Source: Flavobacterium azizsancarii
GTDB lineage: Bacteria; Bacteroidota; Bacteroidia; Flavobacteriales; Flavobacteriaceae
Assembly: GCF_027980145.1 (NCBI RefSeq)
Contig: NZ_JAMZNK010000015.1
Coordinates: 61,668-125,667, forward strand
Direction: 5' to 3'
DNA: 64,000 nt
In this document: positions 52,421 to 63,293 of the stretch, piece after piece
Numbering within the stretch: position 1 is the stretch's first letter
How the letters are laid out: each line of letters begins with the position of its first letter
Notes under the pieces: generated by a model
The model's database searches: none
What the model was told of the DNA's origin: nothing
What the model saw: only the letters and a program-made list of their open reading frames with translations
Translations under genes and position numbers: made by a program

Positions 52421-55400
52421 ATGAAACAAATTATGTTAATCTTTATGTTTGTGTTTACTGCGCAGCTCACGCTTGCCCAAGTAAAAACAATCAAAGGTTT
52501 AGTGAGCGATCAAAACGGATTGCCGCTGCCAGGAGTAAGTATTGTAATTCAAGGAGGGAAAACAACCGCCCAATCTGATTATGACGGAAAATATACGATA
52601 CAAGCATCTGCAGGAGATGTTCTTGTGTTTTCGTATATCGGTATTAAAACCAAGACTGCCACTGTAGGCGAATCAACTACAGTAAATGTTGTATTGGCAG
52701 AAGATACACAAAACCTAAATGAAGTTGTAGTGACTGCGTTAGGTATTAAGAGACAGAAGAAAGAACTGGGTTATGCGGTTCAGGATATTAAAGGAGATCA
52801 GCTTAATAAAGTGATTACAACAAATGTAGCATCGTCGCTTTCAGGTAAAATTGCCGGAGTTGATGTTTCGATGCCTTCGACAGGAGTAGGAGGGAGTGCC
52901 AGAGTTATTATTAGAGGTATTTCTAGTATAGGCGAGAGTAACCAGCCGCTTTATATTGTAGATGGAGTGCCAATTGATAACTCAGGTTTGAATAATGACA
53001 ATGCCGCAGCCAGTAAATGGTTTGACGGAAGAGATAACGGTGACGGTCTTTCGAGCATTAACCCGAATGATATTGAGAGTCTGACTGTATTAAAAGGTGC
53101 AGCTGCATCAGCTTTGTACGGTTCGAGAGCTTTAAACGGGGTAATACTAATTACGACTAAAAAAGGAAGCAAAGGAAAATTGCAAGTAGAACTGACCAGC
53201 GGTGTTAGTTTTGATCGTGTAAATGCAAAGTATGATGATTTTCAAGATGAATATGGTACTGGAGGCCGCGGAATTTTGCCGGATCCTTTAAAGGCACCTA
53301 GTGAAATTTACGGATATACGACTAGTGCATGGGGACCTAAATTTTCTAATCATGTAGGAGAACAGGTAAAAATATTTGATGGTTCTATGCGTCCTTATGC
53401 TAAAGTGGATAATAATATTCAGGATTTTTTCAGAACCGGTGTTACAACAACAAACGGAATTGCACTTTCTGGAGGAAGTGAAAACGCATTTCTTCGTTTT
53501 GGATTTAATAACATGAAAAATGATGACGTTATTCCAAATTCAGGATTAGAAAGAAATAATGCGACTTTAAACGCTACTTTAAAATCAGAGAAATTTACTT
53601 TAGATGCTAATGTAAATTACATGATGGAAACAACAAATAATCGACCTGGCTTAGGTGATTCTCCTAACAATGTTGGTTATTCCTTAAGTGGTCTGGCACC
53701 AAATATTGATCAGGCGTGGTTGAAAAATTATGGAAATCCGGAGACTGCAGAAATCTATAAGTGGAATAACAATATTTATCAATTGAATCCTTATTTAACG
53801 GTAGATGCGAATCACAATTCCTCTAAGAAAAATCGTTTTACAGGGAATGTTGCAGGAACCTATCAACTTGAAAAATGGGTTGGACTGACTTTTAGAACCG
53901 GTTTGGATACTTATGTTTTTGATTCTAAAGATTTCATGGTTCCGGGCAATACATGGCCAGGAAGAGATACTGGTTATCTTGGATTAAATGATATTACGGT
54001 TTCTGAAATGAATACTGATATCATCGCCAGCTTTAATGCAATCAAATTAGCTACTGATTTGACTTTTTCAGGAATTTTAGGAGCAACAAGAAGGGATTTC
54101 AGGAGATCAGAAAATTCTAGTCAGGGAACCAATATTATTCAGCCGGGAACAGAATATATTAGTAATTTTTCAACTCAGACAATAAATGCACCAATAGAAA
54201 CAAGAACAAGAACAAATTCAGTTTACGGTTCTGCAAAGTTGGATTACAAAGGTTATTTATATGCTGAGTTTACAGGAAGAAATGACTGGTTCAGTGTTAT
54301 TAATAAAGATGCTTTTTATCCGGGAGCCTCATTAGGTTTCGTATTCTCAGATGCATTTAATATTAAGAGTGATGCTTTTTCTTATGGAAAATTAAGAGCT
54401 TCATGGGCAAAAGTTTCTAATGCTCCGGGAGCTTATAAAAATTCATTAAACTACACAACTTACTCTTCTTATGACGGACAGAGTGTGGTAAATGTTAAGA
54501 ATACATCGGCTCCAAATGCGAACTTGACTTTTCAGACAAAAAAAGGAATTGAGTTTGGTTTAGAAACGGCTTTCTTTAAAAACAGATTAAAAGCAGATAT
54601 TACGGTATATCGTGAGGATACATCTGATCAGACACTTGATTTAGCCTCTTCTGCAACATCAGGATATGAATTTCTTTCAGTAAATGCGGGAGAATTACGT
54701 AACGAAGGTATTGAGATATTTTTATCAGGTACTCCAATTAAAACTAAGAATTTTGAATGGGGAATTGATTTGAATTTTTCTAAGAATAAAAACTCAATTC
54801 TTTCTTTGCATCCGGATATCAGTACTTATACTATTTCTGAGGCGCGTTGGGCTAATGCCGCAATTGTAGCACAAGTTGGCGGACAATTTGGAACCATTAT
54901 TGGGAAAGATTTTCAAAGAACAGCTTCGGGAGAAATGATTGTAGGGGCAAATGGTATGCCTGTTTACACAGATAATAAGGTTGCTTTAGGAAAAGGACTT
55001 CCGGATTGGGCTGCTGGTTTAACCAATAGATTTTCTTATAAAGGAATCACGCTTCAGTTTTTATTGGATATGAAATTTGGTATGGATGTGTATTCTATGA
55101 CAAACTCTGTTGCTGCAGCAAGAGGATTATTAGATATTACTACAGAAGGAAGAGATGCTTATATTGCTGCAAGAACGCAAGCTGCCGCGACTGATCCTAA
55201 TTTCGATATCACTAAATGGGTTCCTACGGGTGGTTATGTAGCAAATGGAGTGGTAAATACAGGAACGGCTGATAATCCTGTTTATGTAAAAAACACAAAA
55301 CCTGTAGATCCTCAGGATTATTGGAGAGATGTTACAGATAATACGCCTGCACCTTTTATTTATGATGCTTCTTTTGTGAAATTAAGAGAGGTAAGTTTAG

Positions 55401-55609
55401 GGTATACCATACCTAAAAGTGTTTTTGGCGGAGCAAAAATAAATTCTATCTATCTTTCTGTATTTGCAAGAAATCTATTGACATTCAGTAAAGATTTACC
55501 AAACATAGATCCGGAGTCGATGTATACTTCAGGAAATGGACAAGGTTTTGAATATGGTTCATTACCATCAAGGAAATCGTATGGCTTTAATATTAAAATT
55601 ACATTCTAA
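52421..55609 (+). CDS. SusC/RagA-type TonB-linked outer membrane transporter (copy 1)
   Basis: 1062 residues from the ATG at 52421 (MKQIMLIFMFVFTAQLTLAQ signal peptide). Order: carboxypeptidase-regulatory-like domain (about 24-100, KGLVSDQNGLPLPGVSIVIQ), a TonB-box-like NEVVVTALGIKRQ, the plug (about 120-235, with ALYGSRALNGVILITTKKG), and a 22-strand barrel ending with KSYGFNIKITF. It takes up oligosaccharides across the outer membrane together with the SusD lid encoded 11 bases later. The open frame begins 17 codons before, but that part is not signal-like. The substrate is taken to be a GlcNAc-containing glycan from the neighbouring GH18 and nagB. Confidence 0.93.
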   Translation: MKQIMLIFMFVFTAQLTLAQVKTIKGLVSDQNGLPLPGVSIVIQGGKTTAQSDYDGKYTIQASAGDVLVFSYIGIKTKTATVGESTTVNVVLAEDTQNLNEVVVTALGIKRQKKELGYAVQDIKGDQLNKVITTNVASSLSGKIAGVDVSMPSTGVGGSARVIIRGISSIGESNQPLYIVDGVPIDNSGLNNDNAAASKWFDGRDNGDGLSSINPNDIESLTVLKGAAASALYGSRALNGVILITTKKGSKGKLQVELTSGVSFDRVNAKYDDFQDEYGTGGRGILPDPLKAPSEIYGYTTSAWGPKFSNHVGEQVKIFDGSMRPYAKVDNNIQDFFRTGVTTTNGIALSGGSENAFLRFGFNNMKNDDVIPNSGLERNNATLNATLKSEKFTLDANVNYMMETTNNRPGLGDSPNNVGYSLSGLAPNIDQAWLKNYGNPETAEIYKWNNNIYQLNPYLTVDANHNSSKKNRFTGNVAGTYQLEKWVGLTFRTGLDTYVFDSKDFMVPGNTWPGRDTGYLGLNDITVSEMNTDIIASFNAIKLATDLTFSGILGATRRDFRRSENSSQGTNIIQPGTEYISNFSTQTINAPIETRTRTNSVYGSAKLDYKGYLYAEFTGRNDWFSVINKDAFYPGASLGFVFSDAFNIKSDAFSYGKLRASWAKVSNAPGAYKNSLNYTTYSSYDGQSVVNVKNTSAPNANLTFQTKKGIEFGLETAFFKNRLKADITVYREDTSDQTLDLASSATSGYEFLSVNAGELRNEGIEIFLSGTPIKTKNFEWGIDLNFSKNKNSILSLHPDISTYTISEARWANAAIVAQVGGQFGTIIGKDFQRTASGEMIVGANGMPVYTDNKVALGKGLPDWAAGLTNRFSYKGITLQFLLDMKFGMDVYSMTNSVAAARGLLDITTEGRDAYIAARTQAAATDPNFDITKWVPTGGYVANGVVNTGTADNPVYVKNTKPVDPQDYWRDVTDNTPAPFIYDASFVKLREVSLGYTIPKSVFGGAKINSIYLSVFARNLLTFSKDLPNIDPESMYTSGNGQGFEYGSLPSRKSYGFNIKITF

Positions 55610-55620
55610 AAAAGTAAATT

Positions 55621-57141
55621 ATGAAAATCAAATATATAATAGCCATACTTGCAGTATTTACGGTAGTTGGCTGTACAGAAAACTTTGACGAACTGGAAAA
55701 AGATCCTGTGGCATTATCTGCAAATCCGGCAGGTCAGCTTACATTTACCCAATTGTGTATGTCCGGAGACGGATACTATCAGCACAGAACTAATTTAATA
55801 TATGCAGGAGGTTTTGTGCAGCATTACTCTGGTTCCTGGGGGGTTACAAACTACGGTGGCAAATTTAATAATTCAGAGGAATATGCAGTGGCTTTATGGA
55901 GAAACGTATATGCTCATGAAATGAAAAGTGTTGTTGATATTCTTGATGTAACGAGTAAAGATCCTTTGGCTGTAAATATGAATGCTGTTGCTAAAATTAT
56001 GAAAGTGATGGTTGCACAGCGTTTGACAGATATTTATGGTGATGTACCTTATTCAGAAGCAGGTTTAGCTTTTTCTAAAGGAATTGTAACACCCAAATAT
56101 GATAAACAAGAAGATATCTATGCTTCTTTTTTTAAAGAATTAGATGAAGCTTTTAATCAGTTAAATACTGGGAAAGATTTGATAAAAGGAGATCTGTTTT
56201 ATAAAGGAGATGTTTCAAAATGGAAAAAATTAGCCAACACGATGCGTTTGCGTGCGGCAATGAGAATTTCAGAAGTAAACCCTGCTGAAGCAGAAAAACA
56301 AGCGAAAGCAGCGCTTCAGAATGGAGTTTTTGAAAGTAATGATGACAACTGTATTATGCATCATTTAGATTTTCCTTTTAGTGATGATCCTGCCAGATTG
56401 GATTACAGAGGAAACGGATTGTCTTATGGTTTTATAGGAAATGATCAGGGAGATCATTTTAGTTCACTGCTAATAGACTATCTAAAAAATAACGGAGATC
56501 CAAGATTGACTATGATCGCTACTCCCAAAACAAGTAGTAGTGTCGTTCCCTGGGCACCTATACAGCCGGGCGAAACATTATATGAAGGTGTTAAACCTGG
56601 AGTATTTAGGTGGGAGCTTGCCGGAGGATCAAATTCAGCCTCTGGTATACAGTCTTATTTAAAATTAAGAACAACTCCTTTTTTGCATGTAAGTTATTCA
56701 GAGACAGAATTATTATTGGCAGAAGCAGCTTATAGAGGCTGGGTTTCAGGTTCTGCAGCAGATTATTATAAAAAAGGGGTTGAGGCAGGTGTGAAGCAAT
56801 TAGAGATTTATGGTGCGGCTCCTGCAAGTCAGGCAAGTATCGATGCTTATGTAAATGCCAAGCCATTAGTGGCAGGAACAGAAAAAGAACAAATTGGAAC
56901 ACAAATTTGGATCACCTATTTATTCAATAGTATCGAAGCATACTCTAACTGGAGAAGAACAGGATATCCTCATTTAGTGCCTATAACAAATTCAGATTCC
57001 GGAACAGGCGGAGTTGTGCCAACACGTTTGTACTATCCAAGTGATGAATTACAAAAAAACGAAAAAAATTATCAGGAAGCTGTAGCAAGATTAGGAGGGA
57101 AGAATGATTGGTTAGGTAAAGTTTGGTGGGATGTAAACTAA
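55621..57141 (+). CDS. SusD/RagB-type surface glycan-binding lipoprotein (copy 1)
   Basis: 506 residues. Lipobox VVGC with Cys18 (MKIKYIIAILAVFTVVGC), then the helical SusD-like fold of the SusD-like 2 family (PF12771): LTDIYGDVPYSEAG, WKKLANTMRLRAAMRI, and the C-terminal WRRTGYPHLVPI with RLYYPSDELQKNEKNY. It is the lid that captures glycans on top of SusC. It begins 11 bases after susC, the typical tight coupling. The third gene of the unit, GH18, starts 89 bases later. Confidence 0.93.
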   Translation: MKIKYIIAILAVFTVVGCTENFDELEKDPVALSANPAGQLTFTQLCMSGDGYYQHRTNLIYAGGFVQHYSGSWGVTNYGGKFNNSEEYAVALWRNVYAHEMKSVVDILDVTSKDPLAVNMNAVAKIMKVMVAQRLTDIYGDVPYSEAGLAFSKGIVTPKYDKQEDIYASFFKELDEAFNQLNTGKDLIKGDLFYKGDVSKWKKLANTMRLRAAMRISEVNPAEAEKQAKAALQNGVFESNDDNCIMHHLDFPFSDDPARLDYRGNGLSYGFIGNDQGDHFSSLLIDYLKNNGDPRLTMIATPKTSSSVVPWAPIQPGETLYEGVKPGVFRWELAGGSNSASGIQSYLKLRTTPFLHVSYSETELLLAEAAYRGWVSGSAADYYKKGVEAGVKQLEIYGAAPASQASIDAYVNAKPLVAGTEKEQIGTQIWITYLFNSIEAYSNWRRTGYPHLVPITNSDSGTGGVVPTRLYYPSDELQKNEKNYQEAVARLGGKNDWLGKVWWDVN

Positions 57142-57230
57142 AAATAAAATCTCAAATATAAAGTTATGCCTAATAAGGTGTTATTTTCATTCTAATTAAG
57201 ATTAAAAACAAGAAGTTTAAATTAAAAATT

Positions 57231-58256
57231 ATGATAAAAAATAAAGCCTTACTAGGCATCCTTTTTTTTCTAAGTTCTCTTTTTTCAGCGTACAGCTGTT
57301 CAGCTGAAAAACAATCTGATCCTGAAAATTCAAAAACTAAAACTGCAAGAGTCGTAGGTTATTTATCATCAGGGAATTTCGATAAAATGAATTCTATACA
57401 GTTTTGCAAATTGACACATCTTAATATCGCATTTGCAAATCCGGATAAAAATGGAAATTTAATTTTTAACGGAGATCTTGATTCGCTTATTAAATATGTC
57501 AAATCAGTTAATCCTACTATTATAATAAGTATTTCGCTTGCCGGTGGAGTGATATCAGAAGAGCAAGCATCAAATTGGTCTTTTTTGATAGACAAACCGG
57601 AAAACAGGCCGGGTCTAATTCAGAACATAATAAGTTTTGTAGAGTTGCACGATCTGAATGGGGTAGATGTAGATCTGGAATGGAACGCTGTGACCTCAGG
57701 ATATAGCGGTTTTATTATTGAATTAAAAAAGAGCCTTGCAGAACATAAAAAATTATTAACGGCAGCTTTGCCCAATAATACCCGTTTCGAAAATATAAAT
57801 TCGGCAGCATTAAATGCGTTCGATTTTATTAATGTAATGGCTTATGACAGCACAGGACCATGGACTCCTAATAATCCCGGACAGCATAGTTCTTTTGATT
57901 TTGCAAAAGAAGGAATTGATTTTTGGCACAAACTTCAAAATGTTCCAAGTGATAAAATTACTCTGGGTGTGCCTTTTTACGGTTATAATTTTACTTATCC
58001 TGATGCTACAAGTTCTACATATGCTCAAATTATAGAAGCAGGAACTCAATTTGCAGATCAGGACGAATTAGGTAAGATATATTATAATGGCAGACCTACA
58101 ATTGCCAAAAAAGTAACATTGGCTTCTGAAAATACGGGCGGTATTATGATTTGGGAATTAGCTCAGGATTCTTTCAATGAATATTCTTTACTGGATCTTA
58201 TTCATAAAACATTTACAACTTTAAAAGTAAAGACAACAGGTTTATGTGGAAATTAA
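57231..58256 (+). CDS. GH18 family glycosidase lipoprotein (chitinase or endo-beta-N-acetylglucosaminidase)
   Basis: 341 residues. Lipobox SAYSC (Cys23) anchors it to the outer membrane. The catalytic motif reads NGVDVDLEW (residues 143-151): the essential Asp146, Asp148 and Glu150 of DxxDxDxE are present, while the first Asp is Asn. LNIAFAN, IIISISLAGG (the SxGG motif), and NVMAYDSTGPW (the Tyr that holds the substrate) support an active enzyme. No chitinase insertion domain or carbohydrate-binding module is present. It should cut beta-1,4 links next to GlcNAc in chitin, chito-oligomers or N-glycan cores; the sequence alone cannot choose. Located in the same unit as susCD copy 1. Confidence 0.88.
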   Translation: MIKNKALLGILFFLSSLFSAYSCSAEKQSDPENSKTKTARVVGYLSSGNFDKMNSIQFCKLTHLNIAFANPDKNGNLIFNGDLDSLIKYVKSVNPTIIISISLAGGVISEEQASNWSFLIDKPENRPGLIQNIISFVELHDLNGVDVDLEWNAVTSGYSGFIIELKKSLAEHKKLLTAALPNNTRFENINSAALNAFDFINVMAYDSTGPWTPNNPGQHSSFDFAKEGIDFWHKLQNVPSDKITLGVPFYGYNFTYPDATSSTYAQIIEAGTQFADQDELGKIYYNGRPTIAKKVTLASENTGGIMIWELAQDSFNEYSLLDLIHKTFTTLKVKTTGLCGN

Positions 58257-58485
58257 AATGAATATCGTTTAAATTGAAAATACAATACTTTGTTAAAGCA
58301 GTAAGATTATGAGTATTATTTTTTTGCATATAATTAAAAAAATAGCCTCTTTAGTTTTAAATTCACATATAAACATCACGTTATTAGGTTTTTATTGTAA
58401 ATGGGGAATTTTTACTAAATAAGTAAATTCTATGAATAAAATAGTGGTAAATGTGATAAAAACGATAGATAAAGTAATTTGAAAA

Positions 58486-58551
58486 CGTTTTCGTGAAACG
58501 TATTATTGATTGTTTTATGTCGTTGGTTTAAAATTTGCAGTCGTTTGTATA
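58486..58551 (+). promoter_or_regulatory. Regulatory block of susC copy 2: palindrome plus 21-base-spaced direct repeats
   Basis: Second copy of the 45-base block (58486-58530). The palindrome CGTTTTCGTGAAACG (58486-58500) extends left to GAAAACGTTTTC, a perfect 12-base palindrome typical of LacI-type operators. The direct repeats GTCGTTGGTTTA (58519-58530) and GTCGTTTGTATA (58540-58551) are again 21 bases apart, and lie at the same distance (64-96 bases) from the start codon as in copy 1. The remaining intergenic part from 58257 to 58485 has no other recognisable feature. Confidence 0.65.
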
Positions 58552-58614
58552 AATTATTTTTTTTAACAATCCCTTAAGAATAAATTTACACCATAACTAA
58601 CAAAATAAATAAAC

Positions 58615-61600
58615 ATGAAAAAAATTTTCTTAATCTTTATGATTGTTTTTACGGCGCAAGTTTCGCTTGCACAAGTAAAAAATGTCAAAGGTGTGATTAC
58701 AGATTCTGAGGGGATGCCATTGCCAGGGGCATCTGTTGCAGTACAAGGAGGTCAAAAAGGTGCTACTACCGATTTTGATGGTTTGTACACAATTGAAGCA
58801 CAAAAAGGACAAACTTTAGTTTTTACTTATGTAGGTCTTGAAACACAAAGAGTTGTTGTTGGTGATGCTGCCACAATTAATGTTAAAATGATCACTGCAG
58901 CATCTAATGCATTAACAGAAGTTGTTGTAACTTCATTAGGTCTTAAGAAAACTAGAAAATCTTTAACTTATTCTGCTCAGGAACTTAAAGGAGAAGAACT
59001 AACTCGTGTAAAAGATGCCAACATTATCAATACAATTGCTGGTAAAATTGCCGGTGTTGCCGTAACAAAAAGTTCTGGTGGTACTGGAGGATCTACTAAA
59101 GTACTTATTCGTGGTAACTCTTCTATCATGAACAGTCAGCCTCTTTATGTTATTGATGGTATTCCTTTGTATAACGGAAGTTCGAATCAGCCAAACGATT
59201 CATTTGGTAGTACTGCCGGAGGTAACCGTGATGGTGGAGATGTTGTATCATTAATTAATCCTGATGATTACGAAGGAATGACAGTACTTAAAGGTGCAGC
59301 AGCATCTGTACTATACGGATCTCAGGGAGCAAATGGTGTTATCTTGCTTTCTTCTAAAAAGACTAAAGAAAACACTTCTAACTTAGCAGTTTCTTCTGTT
59401 ACAACTTTTGAGTCGGTACATTCTTTGCCAAAATTCCAACATGAATATGGAACGGCTGGTGCTCAAAAATCTTGGGGAGGAAAAGTGCAGTCAAATGATT
59501 TTGAAAAAGACTTTTTTAATACGGGAGTTACACAAATTACTTCATTAGCGTTTACAACAGGAACAGAAGTAAATTCAACAAGTATATCTTATGCTAATAC
59601 TTCTGCATCAGGAGTGATAGAAGGAAACGGGTTAAAGAAAAATAATTTTGGGATTCGTCAGACAGCGAAATTTTTTAATAATAAATTAACTGTTTCTGCT
59701 GATGCAAAATATACAACTCAAACTATTGATAACAGACCTGTAAACGGACTTTATTCAAATCCTCTTACGGGAGTATATTTGTTTCAAAGAGGAAATGACT
59801 TTAATTATTATAAAGATAATTTTGAAGCTTATCAGCCAGATCGAAATTTATACGGACAAAATTTTTATACTTTGCCAAATGCTGATATTTATGTTCAAAA
59901 CCCATATTGGTTAATTAATAGAAACAAATCTGTTGATAAAGATAATTTCTTTAATGGAAATATAGCGTTAGACTATAAAGCAAACAACTGGTTAAGTATT
60001 GGTGCAAGATATAGTTATAACAGAATTGAAAACGATTTTGATAAAAGGATATACGCAACTACAAACATTTCCTTATCTAATATAAATGGTAGATACATTA
60101 ATGTTGCCACATTAAGCACACAGCGTTACGGAGATTTAATCGCTAAAATCAATACGAACTTCAACGAAGATTTCAGTTTTAATGCCATAGTTGGGGCAAG
60201 TATCAATAACACATTAGGAAATCATGCAACTACTTTGGATTCTGGTATTGTTGGAGGGCTTGTTAATGCAAACTTGTTTACTTTAGGTAACTTTGGAAGC
60301 GCTTCCGGATTAGATAATTTAAGTTTACAGTCTACTGGTTCTTCAAGAGAAGTTCAATCTGTATTTGCATCTGCAACTTTTGGTTATAAAAGTATGTTGT
60401 ATTTAGATGTTACAGGACGTAACGACTGGTCTTCTACGTTGGTAAATACAGATACTGGATCCTATTTCTATCCATCTGTAGGGGTTACAGCTCTTTTGAG
60501 TGAAATGACAACTATGCCAGCTTGGATTAACTTTGCTAAAGTGAGAGGAACTTATGCGCAAGTTGGTAATGATATTTCGACTTTTGTAACTTCTCCAAAA
60601 TCAACTATCCAGGGAGGTAATATTCTTTATCCTTCAGTAGGACCAAGACCAGGTGAATCATTAAAACCAGAATTAAAATCAGAATACGAATTTGGTACTG
60701 AGTGGAGAATGTTTAATAACAGATTAGGTTTTGAGATTTCATACTATAATTCAGTAACTAAAAATCAGTATGTTCAGGTTGCTGCGCCTGCAACCAACCC
60801 TTTTGGTTACATAAACTATGGAATTAATGCTGGTAGTATTGCAAATCAAGGTTTTGAAGTTGTTCTTACCGGAAAAATCATTGCCGGAGATAAATTTTCT
60901 TGGGACACTACAGTAAATTATTCTCAAAACAGAAATAAAGTTAAAGAAATTCCTGAAGAATTAGGAGGTACAATTCCGTTGACACCTGTAAATAATATCA
61001 ATTACAGATATGCTTTAACTGAAGGAAGACCATTTGGAGTTATTGAAGGTAAACATATTGTAAAAAACGATAAAGGAGAAATTGTTTTAGATGATAAAGG
61101 AAATGTATCGTTAGAAGCTGGATTGCGCGAAGTAGGTAATGCAAATCCTGATTTTATGTTAGGATGGTCAAACACATTTAAGTTTGGTGCTTTTACAGCA
61201 AACTTCTTAATCGACGGACGTTTTGGCGGAGATGTAATGAGTATTACAGAATCTATGAATGATTTTTATGGAGTTTCAAAAAGAAGTGGAGATGCAAGAA
61301 ACGCAGGCGGTGTTGCAATTGATGCAGTTAGGCCTGATGGTTCAAAAGTAACGAGTATGCCTGCTGAGCAGTATTACACTACAGTTGCCGGGGTTAATGG
61401 TGCTACAGCTGAATATGTATATTCTGCTACAAATGTAAGTTTAAGAGAGGTTTCACTTGGTTATACTTTCAACAAAAAAGTACTTCCGTTTGTTAATACG
61501 GCAACTTTATCATTAATCGCAAGAAACTTATTCTTTATTTATAAAGATGCACCTTTTGATCCAAACATTGCTTTAAGTACAGGTCAAGGTTTACAGGGAG

Positions 61601-61662
61601 TTGATATTTATGGTATGCCATCAACAAGAAGTATTGGTCTTAATTTAAATGTAACTTTCTAA
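58615..61662 (+). CDS. SusC/RagA-type TonB-linked outer membrane transporter (copy 2)
   Basis: 1015 residues with signal peptide [20 protein letters not shown], a regulatory-like domain (about 22-100, [20 protein letters not shown]), [15 protein letters not shown], the plug ([19 protein letters not shown]) and a barrel ending [15 protein letters not shown]. Homologous to the first SusC over the whole length (first 60 residues are very alike, later parts differ much), so the two pairs probably take different fragments of the same glycan. susD copy 2 follows 11 bases later. Codon use suggests strong expression. Confidence 0.93.
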   Translation: MKKIFLIFMIVFTAQVSLAQVKNVKGVITDSEGMPLPGASVAVQGGQKGATTDFDGLYTIEAQKGQTLVFTYVGLETQRVVVGDAATINVKMITAASNALTEVVVTSLGLKKTRKSLTYSAQELKGEELTRVKDANIINTIAGKIAGVAVTKSSGGTGGSTKVLIRGNSSIMNSQPLYVIDGIPLYNGSSNQPNDSFGSTAGGNRDGGDVVSLINPDDYEGMTVLKGAAASVLYGSQGANGVILLSSKKTKENTSNLAVSSVTTFESVHSLPKFQHEYGTAGAQKSWGGKVQSNDFEKDFFNTGVTQITSLAFTTGTEVNSTSISYANTSASGVIEGNGLKKNNFGIRQTAKFFNNKLTVSADAKYTTQTIDNRPVNGLYSNPLTGVYLFQRGNDFNYYKDNFEAYQPDRNLYGQNFYTLPNADIYVQNPYWLINRNKSVDKDNFFNGNIALDYKANNWLSIGARYSYNRIENDFDKRIYATTNISLSNINGRYINVATLSTQRYGDLIAKINTNFNEDFSFNAIVGASINNTLGNHATTLDSGIVGGLVNANLFTLGNFGSASGLDNLSLQSTGSSREVQSVFASATFGYKSMLYLDVTGRNDWSSTLVNTDTGSYFYPSVGVTALLSEMTTMPAWINFAKVRGTYAQVGNDISTFVTSPKSTIQGGNILYPSVGPRPGESLKPELKSEYEFGTEWRMFNNRLGFEISYYNSVTKNQYVQVAAPATNPFGYINYGINAGSIANQGFEVVLTGKIIAGDKFSWDTTVNYSQNRNKVKEIPEELGGTIPLTPVNNINYRYALTEGRPFGVIEGKHIVKNDKGEIVLDDKGNVSLEAGLREVGNANPDFMLGWSNTFKFGAFTANFLIDGRFGGDVMSITESMNDFYGVSKRSGDARNAGGVAIDAVRPDGSKVTSMPAEQYYTTVAGVNGATAEYVYSATNVSLREVSLGYTFNKKVLPFVNTATLSLIARNLFFIYKDAPFDPNIALSTGQGLQGVDIYGMPSTRSIGLNLNVTF

Positions 61663-61673
61663 TTTAAAATATC

Positions 61674-63251
61674 ATGAAAACAAATAATATAAAAAAATCA
61701 TTAATCTGTTTCGGTCTTTTAGCCTTAGTTGGTTGTACAGATAATTTCGAAAAGATTAACAGTAATCCTGATGCTTTTACACAAGATGAACTAAAACAGG
61801 ACTTTAATTATATAAAAGGTCCTTTTACAACCATGTTTGATAATGTAATGGTGAATGTTCCGGGTTGGAAATACCAGGTAGCCATCGACTTATCGGGTAA
61901 TAATTGGGGAGGTTACACGACCCCACCAGGTTTTGATGGAGCTAATAATCTTTCCTATGCACTTTCTGATAACTGGAACCTTTGGGGCTGGGAAGCTATT
62001 TACACACAGGTTATGGCAAATTATTTAAAAGTTGAAGCTGCATCCAAAGGTAAATATGATGAGTTTTACGCTCTTGCTACAATTATTAAAGTACAAACTT
62101 TACATAAAGCAGCAGATTCATGGGGGCCAATTGTATACTCAAAATTAGGTACTACTGATGCAGCAATTGGATACGATTCTCAGGAAGAAGCTTATGGGTT
62201 AATGTTTAAAGACTTAGATTTTGCTGTTGCAGAATTAACAAAAAGAGTGGATGCCGGCGAGAAAAGTTCTTTTACGAATATAGATCGTTCAACATATGAA
62301 GGTGATTATAAAAAATGGGTTATATATGCGAATTCATTACGTTTAAGATTAGCAATGCGTATTGTAAAAGTTAATCCAGCATTAGCTAAAGAAGAAGCTG
62401 AAAAAGCCGTTAGCCAAAAATTTGGTGTGATGAAAGTTGTAAGCGATAGTTTTATAGTAACTAAAAATGTATCACAGCATCCTCTTAAGGTATCTGCTTA
62501 TGAATATAATGACAGCCGTATGTCTGCAGACATGGAGTCTATTATGGGAGGTTACAATGATCCTAGAATGCAGGTTTATTTTACAACATCTGATCAAGTT
62601 CCTGGAGAATATAAAGGAGTTCGTACCGGAGGAAATCAGGGAGATAAAACGATACATATGCCATTCTCAAATTTTGGTAAAATAATAAGAGACGATAAAA
62701 GAGTAGTTTGGCTGAACACTTCTGAAATTTACTTTTTAAGAGCAGAAGGAGCGCTAAGAGGATGGAATATGGGTGGTGACGCCGAAACATTGTATAAAGC
62801 AGGTATTAATGCATCATTTGATTTGCTTGCTACTGGAGGCGCTGCTGATTATATCGCTGATAATGTAAAAATGGCTAAAGATTATGTAGATCCGGTTGCC
62901 CCATCTAATAATGGCTTAGCAGTAAATAAAGTTACCGTTGCCTGGGATAATGCAGCAAGTAATGAAGTAAAATTGCAAAAAATCATCACTCAAAAATGGA
63001 TTGCTAATTTTCCTGATGGGATGGAAGCTTGGGCAGATCATCGTAGAACGGGTTATCCTAAATTATTACCAATTCTTAACAATCAAAGTGGTGGTGCAGT
63101 TACTACTGAATTTGGGGTAAGAAGAATACCTTTTGTTTCTAGTGAAAAAGACGGAAACCCTGAAGGACTTAAAACAGGAATTGCAAAGCTTAATGGTCCT
63201 GATACTGGAGGAACAAGAAATTGGTGGGATGTGAATGCTCCGAATTTCTAG
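61674..63251 (+). CDS. SusD/RagB-type surface glycan-binding lipoprotein (copy 2)
   Basis: 525 residues, lipobox ALVGC (Cys21), SusD-like 2 family: IIKVQTLHKAADSWGPIVYS, WVIYANSLRLRLAMRIVKV, IYFLRAEGALRGWNMGG and WADHRRTGYPKLLPI near the end. It is the lid of the SusC copy 2 transporter (11-base gap). A hairpin without T run (63294-63329) lies between it and nagB, which follows by 119 bases and is probably in the same unit. Confidence 0.93.
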   Translation: MKTNNIKKSLICFGLLALVGCTDNFEKINSNPDAFTQDELKQDFNYIKGPFTTMFDNVMVNVPGWKYQVAIDLSGNNWGGYTTPPGFDGANNLSYALSDNWNLWGWEAIYTQVMANYLKVEAASKGKYDEFYALATIIKVQTLHKAADSWGPIVYSKLGTTDAAIGYDSQEEAYGLMFKDLDFAVAELTKRVDAGEKSSFTNIDRSTYEGDYKKWVIYANSLRLRLAMRIVKVNPALAKEEAEKAVSQKFGVMKVVSDSFIVTKNVSQHPLKVSAYEYNDSRMSADMESIMGGYNDPRMQVYFTTSDQVPGEYKGVRTGGNQGDKTIHMPFSNFGKIIRDDKRVVWLNTSEIYFLRAEGALRGWNMGGDAETLYKAGINASFDLLATGGAADYIADNVKMAKDYVDPVAPSNNGLAVNKVTVAWDNAASNEVKLQKIITQKWIANFPDGMEAWADHRRTGYPKLLPILNNQSGGAVTTEFGVRRIPFVSSEKDGNPEGLKTGIAKLNGPDTGGTRNWWDVNAPNF

Positions 63252-63293
63252 AATAAAATATCAAAGAACTATAAGAATTTAAGTTTGGTTAGT

